A DNA stretch of 64,000 nt from NCBI GenBank assembly GCA_963747535.1, contig CAVVFX010000001.1, positions 124,001 through 188,000 on the forward strand, read 5' to 3'. Positions 1 to 7,502 of the stretch are shown here, piece after piece. The notes under the pieces are model-generated. The model ran no database searches. It was not told the origin of the DNA and saw only the letters and a program-made list of their open reading frames with translations. How positions within the stretch are numbered: position 1 is the first letter of the stretch; the number at the start of each line of letters is the position of its first letter. The DNA comes from CAVVFX01 sp963747535 (lineage in GTDB: Bacteria; Acidobacteriota; Terriglobia; Bryobacterales; Bryobacteraceae). The position numbers and the translations under genes are program-made.

Positions 1-418
1 GGTTGATGGATTCGAGCTGCCGCAAGAAACCTTCGATTTCCAGTAAATTCTGTTGGGGATCAGCCCGTAAGTCCTCCCACAACGGAACCTTGATCGCTTT
101 TTTCGACAGTGGCCGTGCATGATGGATCAGCAGCCTTCGCATGAGTTGGCCGGCAAGCGCGAAAAATGCCGCTTTATCGTCGTCATAACCCGATTCCGAA
201 GGTCGCAATGCTTTGATCTTCGTCAGTTCGAGGTAAAGTTCGTTCACCAGGAGCGTAGGTTGCCAGCTATGACCCCGACGTTCCTTCATAAGATGGCGGG
301 TAGCTAAACGCTTCAACTCAGGATAGAAGAGCTCGATCAGCCTGGAGCCCGCATCGCTGTCTCCGGCGCGGAAGGCGTTCATTAAGCTAGAAACTGACTG
401 CCGACTTAGTTCCTCCAC
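1..418 (-). CDS. ECF RNA polymerase sigma factor (TIGR02999-like), partial
   Basis: This open frame begins at GTG 418 and runs off the left edge, so only the N-terminal ~139 residues are present. The translation contains FRAGDSDAGSRLIELFYPEL, then KRLATRHLMKERRGHSWQPT followed by LLVNELYLEL. This is the region-2 pattern of the TIGR02999 / Sigma70_ECF family common in Acidobacteria and Planctomycetes, which often controls Ser/Thr-kinase or secreted-protein loci. An in-frame TAA upstream (431-433) limits the start to GTG 418; ATG 382 is an alternative inside the conserved part and so less likely. No clear Shine-Dalgarno sequence is seen. Regions 3-4 lie outside the window, so completeness cannot be judged. 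Family assignment is from memory of the motif. Confidence 0.8.
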   Translation of the reverse strand, partial: MEELSRQSVSSLMNAFRAGDSDAGSRLIELFYPELKRLATRHLMKERRGHSWQPTLLVNELYLELTKIKALRPSESGYDDDKAAFFALAGQLMRRLLIHHARPLSKKAIKVPLWEDLRADPQQNLLEIEGFLRQLESIN

Positions 419-1172
419 TTTATGTTTAGTTTACACGCTGACCAGGCCGTCGTGAGGCAAGCGGTCTGGCAACGTGGGCCAAAATACTGTACGAGGGAGT
501 ACCTTTCGCTTAGCTCTTTCAAGGCGGCAATGCCGTCCCCTTCCTCCTCGACCGACCAAGGGCAAGGACAAACGGGATCTGGTTTGTGGAGCGTTGCCGC
601 GAGACCTGAAAGGGCTTTACCGGACGGTTGATCGCCTGCAAGGCGAAGCTACCAGCAAAGATGCATCCGATCTGACAATGTTCCAATTGGCTTGGAGACA
701 ACCGGCATCGTGGCCGGCCATGGACACTGAGGGACGTATCAACGCAATCGATACCTGGCAACTACATCATTCGCCGCGCTATCACCGACCCAAGGGAAAC
801 CCGACGATATCCGTGCCTGGTACACGAACGGTTTGAATTCTCTCATCGCCCGCCAGAAAGAGAACATCGCTGGATCGCATCCCGCGAATGGACAAGGGAC
901 GTTCCAGGGCCAGACCCGCACGTTCTTGAAGAGCGATCTGGACGCGGAACATTCTCCTCCCGAGACTGCGAGTTAGGAAACAAGCCCAGCCACGCAAGAT
1001 GGCTCTCGTATTGAGGCCGGAATGGAAATTTGCCCACAAGGTGGGCAAATGGCATGCGGCTGTGTACAGAATACAAGGGGCCGGCTCGGCATCAGTTGAC
1101 GGTGATTTTGCCGAACCGGCCCACATAAGTCTTGTCCCGGGAAGTTTCCTCACGGCAATTTCTGAACGCATG
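419..1172. other. Intergenic stretch, no convincing gene
   Basis: About 750 bases between the sigma factor and the VWA gene. Short overlapping frames exist on both strands but none has a recognisable motif, a good ribosome site or family resemblance. It holds a perfect 9-bp hairpin at 1028-1050 (ATTTGCCCA, loop CAAGG, TGGGCAAAT) and a larger imperfect hairpin at 1078-1122, annotated separately. Confidence 0.5.
1078..1122 (-). terminator. Candidate terminator hairpin after VWA gene
   Basis: Imperfect inverted repeat, GGGCCGG-CT-CGGCA against TGCCG-AA-CCGGCCC, located 50-95 bases downstream of the VWA stop codon on the minus strand. There is no strong T run after it, so intrinsic termination is only a possibility. 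Confidence 0.3.
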
Positions 1173-2099
1173 TCAGTTTGCGGCGGAAACCCACACGGCA
1201 TCGGGTGTTGAGAAGTCCACTCCGGGTATCTCCGTCGTTACCTTCAGATACTGCAATCCCGATTTCTTCCCCGGTTCCGGAAAGAACGTCAAAAGGTATT
1301 GATTGTCGAGGATCTTCTGAAGTTCATTCAAGTACGGCGCGAAACTGACCGGAGTTCCCTGGCCCAGGGAGAACGATTCTCCTCCGGTTATCTCCGAGAG
1401 CTTGGACAAAGCATTCTGTCCATTGTTTACTTCCCAGAAGTTGCGATGCCAGTGACCGATGCCCGGGAAATACATGGTGTGGACGATGGTTCCGGTTTTT
1501 TGCGCCGCATCGGCAGCCGTGTCCACATCGGGGTTGAGAAAGCTGGTGAACGCCCGACGCGCCCGATCAATGCCATCGGTGATCAGAATCACTTCCCGGC
1601 GATTCGGAGTTTCGGGCCATCGCTTTAGCAGATCGACGAGCGACAGGTATGGGCTTCCGAAGGCGCCGGCAGTATTCATCGGCAGACGCAATGAATCCGC
1701 GGCCTGCTTGTGGTTCGCGTTGAAGTTCTGCCTTATTTCAACGCTGGTGTTTCTGGTATATCCCACGCCGACCAACGTGCTGGCGGGTTGCGATTGAATA
1801 AACGAACGAAGATCGGCGAGTTGCGAACCGAGATTCGTTGAACTCGCATCGTCAATGAGGATGAACAGTTCGAGTCCGGCACGACTTCCCTTTGCAGGCA
1901 CCCACTCCGCTACTTCGAGCCGCTGATCTCCGCTCTTGACCAAAACATCCTCCTTTGCGATCTCAGGGATTCGCTTGTCGCCCTCCACGCTGGCCGATAC
2001 GGTCATCCTGACCGGAACCGCCGGCGTGCCGTTTGTCGCAGCCGGTAAAGCGCCTGACAGGAACGCGGCAGAGGCAATCATCAAAGTAGTTCTAAACAT
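1173..2099 (-). CDS. Secreted VWA-domain protein (Acidobacterial TIGR03436 type)
   Basis: The 308-residue product starts MFRTTLMIASAAFLSGALPA, a Sec signal peptide. Start 2099 is preferred over an upstream ATG at 2120 because AAAGGA lies just before it and the signal peptide begins there. The MIDAS-like segment reads LFILIDDASSTN, a degenerate form of DxSxS, followed by a Rossmann-like VWA core with EVILITDGIDRARRA and a C-terminal half with ILDNQYLLTFFPEPGKKSG, typical of the Acidobacteria-specific VWFA-related family. The role is unknown, probably adhesion or protein contact in the periplasm or cell surface. A second full member lies at 4267-5259 and a C-terminal scrap of a third at 28790-28975. 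The weakened metal site suggests metal-independent binding, which is inference. Confidence 0.8.
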   Translation of the reverse strand: MFRTTLMIASAAFLSGALPAATNGTPAVPVRMTVSASVEGDKRIPEIAKEDVLVKSGDQRLEVAEWVPAKGSRAGLELFILIDDASSTNLGSQLADLRSFIQSQPASTLVGVGYTRNTSVEIRQNFNANHKQAADSLRLPMNTAGAFGSPYLSLVDLLKRWPETPNRREVILITDGIDRARRAFTSFLNPDVDTAADAAQKTGTIVHTMYFPGIGHWHRNFWEVNNGQNALSKLSEITGGESFSLGQGTPVSFAPYLNELQKILDNQYLLTFFPEPGKKSGLQYLKVTTEIPGVDFSTPDAVWVSAAN

Positions 2100-2317
2100 A
2101 GTTGTCCTTTCGAAATGCATTTTTTAACGCGCCGCGCTATTTGTCCGGGGCTAATTCATGGAATGTGGCCCGAACTCACGACGTCGTCATTTCGAATAGG
2201 GCACTTCTCTCACCAAACCACCACCGGGTCGACGAACTCAAGTTCCTGCCGCGTTCTTAATATATTCAGGAGAATTGGAAAAACCTAAGCCTCTACGAAT
2301 GAGACTCTCAGATCTGG

Positions 2318-2339
2318 CGCGTCGAAAAGTTGCGACGCG
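2318..2339 (-). terminator. Candidate terminator hairpin after antiporter
   Basis: Perfect 7-bp inverted repeat CGCGTCG / CGACGCG with a 7-8 base loop, about 30 bases past the antiporter stop on the minus strand. No T run follows. Confidence 0.3.
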
Positions 2340-2366
2340 GAGTCCTATATTCGTGCCGCGCCAACC

Positions 2367-3498
2367 TTAACACACGCGCATGAGGATCGGTCCTACGATC
2401 GCCATCAATAGGACATAGGCGACTGACAACGGGCCCAGTTGAGGTTCGACGGTCGCGCCAAATCCCGCGATGATGATGGAGAACTCGCCTCGCGCGACAA
2501 GGGAAAGGCCGGCTCTCCAACGCGCGGGCTCATTGATATCGTCCCGTTTTGCGGCGAGATAGCCGGTCGCAATCTTGGTCGCAATGGTGGTAAGTCCGAG
2601 ACCAATCGCGGGAAGCGCAAAGGGAAGCAGACTGGCCGGAGCGATTTCCAGGCCAAAAAAGAAGAAAAATGTCGCCGCAAAGAGATCTCTCAAAGGGGAA
2701 AGTAATTTGCGAGACTTCCCGGCAATCGGGCCTGATAGCGCTACCCCGACCAGGAACGCTGCCACTGCGGCGGAAACCTGTGCGCGCTGCGCCAGCCCGG
2801 CGAAGAGCAGCACGATGGCTAGCGTGGTGAGAAGAACCACTTCATCCGATTCGTGCGAGATCCAACTGCTGATCTTGGGTCCATACCGGAAGGCCACCAA
2901 CAACGCGACCGCAACCACCGCCCGGGCAGTCAACAAGGTTACTGCAAGCTGGATCGGCCCGGAGGGTGACAAAAGCGCGGCAATCAACGGCAAGTAGACC
3001 GCCATCGCGACGTCTTCTAGGACCAGCACCGTCAGGATCGCCGGTGTTTCCGGATTACTGGTCCGGCACAATTCGCCGATCACTTTGGCAATAACTCCGG
3101 AGGAAAAACCCAGGTTACGCCGCCCAAGACTAATGCGGCCAGCCAGGACCAGCCGAGCAGGAGAGGGGCCAGGACACCCGGCAAAACATTGAGTACGAAA
3201 TCCAGGCCGCCCGCGCGCAGCCCGCCATGGAGTTGTTCTTTGAGTTCATCGCCAGTGAAATCAAGACCAAGCATAAACGCCAGGAGAAGGACACCTATCT
3301 CTCCTCCGGTTCCAATGAAGTTCTGACTGAGGTTGAGTGGAAGAAGTCCGCCATTTCCGAATGCGAGGCCGCCTAAAAGGTACAGTGGTACGCAAGAACA
3401 CCCCACTTTGTGGCGAGCCGGGCGAGCGTGGCCAGACCGCCGATCGCGGCACCCCATTCAATAAACACGAGCGAGACGTCATGATGGGCGTTTTGCAT
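2367..3498 (-). pseudogene. Cation:proton antiporter (CPA2/KefB-like), two frameshifts
   Basis: Three frames on the minus strand join into one protein of about 377 residues. It starts at ATG 3498 (MQNAHHDVSL, then GGLATLARLATKWG). It shifts frame near 3395 into VPLYLLGGLAFGNGGLLPL and EIGVLLLAFMLGLDF, and again near 3090 in a T-rich run into SSGVIAKVIGE, ETPAILTVLVLEDVAMAVYL and later LFFAGLAQRAQVSAAVAAF-like helices. This is the membrane domain of a KefB/CPA2-type K+/H+ or Na+/H+ exchanger without a C-terminal TrkA-N/RCK domain; it ends at GPILMRVC after the last helix, near the expected length. The second shift fits loss of one T in TTTTT. Either two real mutations inactivate it or these are sequencing errors; the helices themselves look undegraded. 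Confidence 0.8.
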
Positions 3499-3640
3499 AA
3501 AGGACTCGGACTAATCGCAGGTCTCGCCGCTATCGACTGCCGACATCGAGCGAGCAATTCCAGAGTTGAAGTCTACCAGGAGTTTCCGTGAACCAAGGCA
3601 CCGTGCTGTTCACGACCCATAATGAACGTCAGAGACGTTT

Positions 3641-4270
3641 TCAGTCGCTTGTGTTCCTGCAATTCGCGCAATCGGCGCGAACAATGAAGCGCTTGGGGGC
3701 AGCGCCGATAAAGATAAATGGATAGCAGGTTACCAGAGTCAAGGTTTCACGCCTTGTTGGCAGCAGAATGTGAACATCTTCCGGCGACACGATCTCCATC
3801 CCGGTGACCTTGTAATGAAACTCCCAATCGTGAACGATCATCGTGATGATATCATTCGTCTTTACAAGGCGCAGAGGACGGAAGAACGTGTCCCGATGCC
3901 CTGCCACGCCGACATTGCTACGTTCGCCCGGCAACGCTGTCTCGCGAATGTGCCCGAGACCTAACCTCAACTGGCGCTCATCCGTTCCTTCCAGTACCAC
4001 AGTCGACAATCCCAGCCGTTAGATCGTCAATATCGCGACCGACGATCCGGCAGGCGGGTGCGGACGGCGCGCATGATCGCGACGCTCCGGCACGTGATTA
4101 GAGTCCAGATCCTGACGGCAAAAATCCTGATGACTATGCTTCAGCGCTCTTGAACTTACGATCTGCTTCGCCTCTCTCCATTGATAAAAACGTGCTTGCA
4201 AGTCTACTGCAATCCAGTAGGCCACGGCCAGCAAACCCAATACAGTCAAAATATTTGCTGCTCTTCTCAT
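3641..4270 (-). pseudogene. Class D-like sortase interrupted by an in-frame stop
   Basis: The frame starts at ATG 4270, overlapping the stop of the upstream VWA gene (ATGA). An N-terminal membrane anchor (ANILTVLGLLAVAYWIAVDL) leads to a linker and AGSSVAILTI. A TAA at 4019-4021 follows and then, in the same frame, RLGLSTVVLEGTDERQLRLG. The second part has all sortase catalytic elements: GVAGHRDTFF (His), TLVTCYPF (Cys) and KRFIVRA (Arg). The pattern fits class D sortases, which often recognise LPxTA. Joined length, about 209 residues, is normal for the family. Only one codon is wrong, so this may be a recent nonsense mutation, a sequencing error or readthrough. Two genes upstream lies a protein with an LPSTA sorting signal, its likely substrate. 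Confidence 0.8.
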
Positions 4271-5259
4271 CGACGGTCATCCTTGTCGCCAGCCGCTACG
4301 GGCGGGGAGGCGTTGTAACCTGTCCGTGTTCTGACATGTAACTTGCGGCCTTTCTCATCGGAGGCGGTCACCCCGATGGATCGGTGCTTTCCGTCGAACG
4401 TTTGGTTCGCGGGCGAGTATGAGATCGTGTACTGCGTGCGGATGTCATGAGCGATGCTCTGACAGATCGCAACTGCATTAGCAGGAGTGGCCGGCAGGAA
4501 CCGCTCGCCGCCGCTCGCTTCTGAGATTCTCTGCAACACGCGATCGTTGCGGTCTTCACCATCTTCGCCGAACAAACCGATAGTGTAGATTGCGGCATCG
4601 GAGCGCCAGATCTTTTCCAGGAGTGTGTCCAGACTGATTTTGCTCGCGTTATCCTTGCCGTCGCTAATTACCAGAAGCACTTTCCTTTCCTTGCTGCTTT
4701 TGTCAATATGTTCCAGTCCGGCTGCGATGGCGTCGTAAAGGGCCGTGCGCCCTCCCGAAAGCGGCCTTCGCAGAGCGCGTTCCAGTTCCTCCGTCGACGA
4801 TGAAAACAGCGTAATCTCCGGCAGGCCGAGCGTCACCCGCTCGTTGAAGTTGATGGTGAACAGCTCGTCCTCCTGATTGGCGGAACGGGTGAATGCCACG
4901 GCCGCCGCAACGACGTCGGACATCTTGCGCTGCATGCTTCCGCTGTGATCGACCACCAGTCCCACGGCGACCGGCGTGTCGTCCGACCGAAAGTCTCGAA
5001 CGATTTGCGGTGCCCCATCTTCGAATACCTTGAAACTGTCTTTCCGAAGCGCAGAAACAATCACTCCGGCTTTGTTCCGAACACTGGCGTGCAGCACCAC
5101 CAGGCGCACATCGACCTTGATAATGGGCTCCGCGTTGGGAGGGGTCGATGGCTGGTAGTCCTGAGCGTATCCGGAAACAACACCGGCGACCATCAGGAAG
5201 AGAGGCGAAGCCCACGGCCTGTAAGAGTTATGGGCTTGCCTGAGTGAGGTCCTGTTCAT
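4267..5259 (-). CDS. Secreted VWA-domain protein, intact MIDAS
   Basis: The 330-residue product has a long N-terminal signal segment (SPLFLMVAGVVSGYAQ), then IKVDVRLVVLHASVRNKAG and LRKDSFKVFEDG, the conserved beta-strand segment before the VWA domain in TIGR03436 proteins. The VWA domain shows a full MIDAS: VVDHSGSMQ (DxSxS), GGRTALYDAI (Thr) and LVISDGKDN (Asp). It ends after TQYTISYSPANQTFDGKHR. The gene lies between the sortase (4-base overlap) and the LPSTA protein (40-base gap), so the three form an operon. A surface or periplasmic adhesion or assembly factor working with the sortase is a reasonable inference. It has no LPxTG-like tail of its own. Confidence 0.87.
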   Translation of the reverse strand: MNRTSLRQAHNSYRPWASPLFLMVAGVVSGYAQDYQPSTPPNAEPIIKVDVRLVVLHASVRNKAGVIVSALRKDSFKVFEDGAPQIVRDFRSDDTPVAVGLVVDHSGSMQRKMSDVVAAAVAFTRSANQEDELFTINFNERVTLGLPEITLFSSSTEELERALRRPLSGGRTALYDAIAAGLEHIDKSSKERKVLLVISDGKDNASKISLDTLLEKIWRSDAAIYTIGLFGEDGEDRNDRVLQRISEASGGERFLPATPANAVAICQSIAHDIRTQYTISYSPANQTFDGKHRSIGVTASDEKGRKLHVRTRTGYNASPPVAAGDKDDRR

Positions 5260-5298
5260 ACGCCTCCTTCCGTCAACTCAACTGGAGTATCCAACGAG

Positions 5299-6012
5299 TT
5301 ACGTCGCCTTTGCAGCGCTCAGGCGCAAACCGCCTGCGATCACCAGCAATGCCAGGCCGCTCAAGCCGAGCAGAGGGAGCACGGATGCCGTCGAAGGCAG
5401 TTGCTCCGGCAAAGCGGCGGCAGGAGTTTCAACACTATCGGGAGTTACGGGCGACTCCGCTAGCTCGGCTTCCTCGCCGCTCGGCTGTTCCAGTTTCAAC
5501 ACGGCGACGTTCATCTCCGCGACTTCCGGACTATCCAGCTTCATGTCGGGCTTCGCCGTATTCGCCGCCAGCTCGGTTGGCATCGCGGGTACGGGAGTGT
5601 GGTTGACCTGCGCTATTTCAACGGCTTTCTGTTTGGGATATACGAACTCGTGTCCGTAGCTTCGTCCTGGGTAGAACCACGCCTTGATCGCCTGCGGCGA
5701 GCCCGACGCCCGTTCCTCGAATTTCACGATGGGTTTGTCGGAAGGCTGACGGCGATAATCGGGAATCGCCAGGAACGTCCCGAAAACGTGATTCTCCGCT
5801 TTGTTGAAGACCTGGACGATATTGCGGCTCGATTGTGAGTCGGCGAGCTTGAATACGTAAGTCCCGGCGGGCAATACTTGCCCGGGAATCTCCACCGGCC
5901 CGCTAAACGTAAATACGGTTTTCTGATTCCACGGATCGGCATGGGCCGCCGGGAGGATTGTGATCGCGCTCAGTCCGGCAAGGACGAGTGCTCTTAGTGC
6001 ATATGTGTTCAT
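5299..6012 (-). CDS. Secreted protein with C-terminal LPSTA sorting signal
   Basis: The 237-residue product has a signal peptide (ALVLAGLSAITILPAAHA) and an N-terminal beta-rich domain (WNQKTVFTFSGPVEIPG, VLPAGTYVFKLADS, NHVFGTFLAIPDYR), a layout common in Acidobacteria secreted proteins. An acidic linker rich in P, E and A follows, then at about residues 205-237 LPSTAS, a hydrophobic stretch VLPLLGLSGLALLVIAGGL and a short tail RLSAAKAT. That is a sortase signal: LPxTA motif, membrane segment, basic residue. Class D sortases are known for LPNTA-like motifs, and a class D-like sortase is encoded two genes downstream in the same operon. The gene is the first of the operon, so it is probably translated most. 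The N-terminal domain's function is not known. Confidence 0.83.
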   Translation of the reverse strand: MNTYALRALVLAGLSAITILPAAHADPWNQKTVFTFSGPVEIPGQVLPAGTYVFKLADSQSSRNIVQVFNKAENHVFGTFLAIPDYRRQPSDKPIVKFEERASGSPQAIKAWFYPGRSYGHEFVYPKQKAVEIAQVNHTPVPAMPTELAANTAKPDMKLDSPEVAEMNVAVLKLEQPSGEEAELAESPVTPDSVETPAAALPEQLPSTASVLPLLGLSGLALLVIAGGLRLSAAKAT

Positions 6013-6326
6013 GAGATTTCTCCAGTAGATCGTTTTTCAAGACCTTTTTATCAGGTCTCATGGAGCTATCGGCATGTCAAGGGCCAAGCCAGATGAGTAA
6101 GTGTTGATAGCCTATCTTGATGTATTAGTGAGAGTTATAAGATCTGAGTGGTTCCAGTTAGTCGGGCTCGATAAATCCCGCGACGAACACCTACGACACT
6201 TATGACGTTTGGCGTCGGACGCGGCTTATAGTGGGCCAAAGCAAAAGCGGGGCATCCTTTGGACCTGAACAGCGTCCTTAGAATACCCCGCCAAACCAAT
6301 TCGAAGGTCGAGAATTTTAGCGTCAA
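6013..6326. promoter_or_regulatory. Upstream region of the sortase operon
   Basis: About 310 bases with no convincing gene. On the minus strand, 60-80 bases before the LPSTA gene, is a perfect TTGACA near 6075-6080, embedded in TGGCTTGGCCCTTGACA. The latter resembles a sigma-54 -24/-12 site but lacks the near-invariant GC at -12, and no good -10 follows the TTGACA at normal spacing. A 6-bp inverted repeat AGACCT/AGGTCT (6040-6058) lies in the presumed leader. The promoter type is therefore undecided. Confidence 0.3.
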
Positions 6327-7445
6327 TTAGCCCGCGGTTGCATAAGCATGACGCGGCGCGACTTCTTTGTTGAGTATTTCGGTGGTAGAGGCTTCGATGC
6401 CCAGACGCTGCATTTTAGCAAGCAGCGTTGTCCTGGCAACTCCCAGGCGCGCAGCCGCTCCCTGTTTCCCGCCCACTACCCAACTGGTCTCTTTTAGAGT
6501 TTCCAGAATGTGGTCCCGGGTGGCATCATCCAGGGTCCTGCCGGCTGGACTAAGTTTGTTCGACGCGCCCTTGGGTTTTGTCCGAAGCCGGCTCAGCAGC
6601 GGCCGAAAGACAGGACCCGGAGAGACAATCACGCCGCACTCGACAAAGTTTTGCAATTGCCGGACATTGCCAGGCCAATCATAGGCGACCATGGCTTCCA
6701 TTGTGTCCGACGGGATATCCTCCACCAGTTTGTTCATGCGCTCGGCGTATTTGGCGACAAAGTGCCGGACCAGTGCCGGAATGTCTCCACGACGCTCACG
6801 CAGCGGCGGCAATAATATCGGAAAGACGCTGAGACGATAGAACAGGTCCGCTCGGAACTGCTTGTCTTCGACCATCTGCTCGAGATCGCGATTGGTAGCC
6901 GCGACCACCCGGACGTTCACGCGAGAAGTTCGTGTGCTGCCCAGTCGTTCGAAGGCCTGTTCCTGCAGCACACGCAGCAATTTCACCTGCAGCGCCAGTT
7001 CCATGTCGCCGATCTCATCGAGAAAAAAAGTCCCGCCATTGGCCATTTCGAAACGTCCCATCCGCGGCGTGACAGCGCCTGTAAATGCCCCGCGCTCGTG
7101 ACCGAAGAGTTCGCTTTCCAGCAAGCCTGCGGGGACAGCCGCACAATTCAAGGTCACAAAGGGGGCTGTCCGGCGGCGGCTCTGGTCATGTACGGCCCGG
7201 GCAAACAGTTCTTTGCCCGTGCCGGTTTCGCCTTGAATCAGGACGGTTGAGTCTGTAGGCGCTACCAACGTCACCTGGTCAAGTACGGAACCGACGGCGT
7301 CACTCCTGCCGATGATCCCGTACCGTCCGTTATCCGTCTCACTCTTCACCGAACGGTCGATGGTAAAGACATTCCGCTGATCGGCGAGCCAAATACCCTC
7401 ATCGAACGTAGCGGCACGATCTCCCGCATGAAAGGCTTTTAACAT
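6327..7445 (-). CDS. Sigma-54-dependent transcriptional activator
   Basis: The 372-residue product lacks a recognisable N-terminal receiver or PAS domain (only about 45 residues precede the AAA+ domain). The AAA+ domain has Walker A GETGTGKE, the sigma-54 contact loop GAFTGA, Walker B GGTFFLDEIGD, VVAATNRDL and FRADLFYRLSVFPI with the R-finger region LPPLRERRGDIP. The C-terminus carries a Fis-type helix-turn-helix (GGKQGAAARLGVARTTLLAKMQRLGI). It activates sigma-54 promoters by ATP hydrolysis and binds upstream DNA. The short N-terminus suggests control by a partner protein or by expression level, like PspF-type activators. It lies between the sortase operon and the island of secreted proteins, either of which may be its target. 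Confidence 0.9.
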   Translation of the reverse strand: MLKAFHAGDRAATFDEGIWLADQRNVFTIDRSVKSETDNGRYGIIGRSDAVGSVLDQVTLVAPTDSTVLIQGETGTGKELFARAVHDQSRRRTAPFVTLNCAAVPAGLLESELFGHERGAFTGAVTPRMGRFEMANGGTFFLDEIGDMELALQVKLLRVLQEQAFERLGSTRTSRVNVRVVAATNRDLEQMVEDKQFRADLFYRLSVFPILLPPLRERRGDIPALVRHFVAKYAERMNKLVEDIPSDTMEAMVAYDWPGNVRQLQNFVECGVIVSPGPVFRPLLSRLRTKPKGASNKLSPAGRTLDDATRDHILETLKETSWVVGGKQGAAARLGVARTTLLAKMQRLGIEASTTEILNKEVAPRHAYATAG

Positions 7446-7502
7446 AAGTGTCTGCTCCAGTTTTCAGTTCTCGTTTATGTAAACGGCGATGACGCGAGAA
7501 TT

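Noticed and set aside
1095..1172. In-frame continuation (26 codons) after the VWA stop codon
   Set aside because: No selenocysteine-like element or family support; the hairpin there fits a terminator better.
6074..6092. Sigma-54 promoter before the LPSTA gene
   Set aside because: TGGCTTGGCCCTTGACA resembles the -24/-12 pattern but lacks the GC at -12; left as undecided in the intergenic entry.
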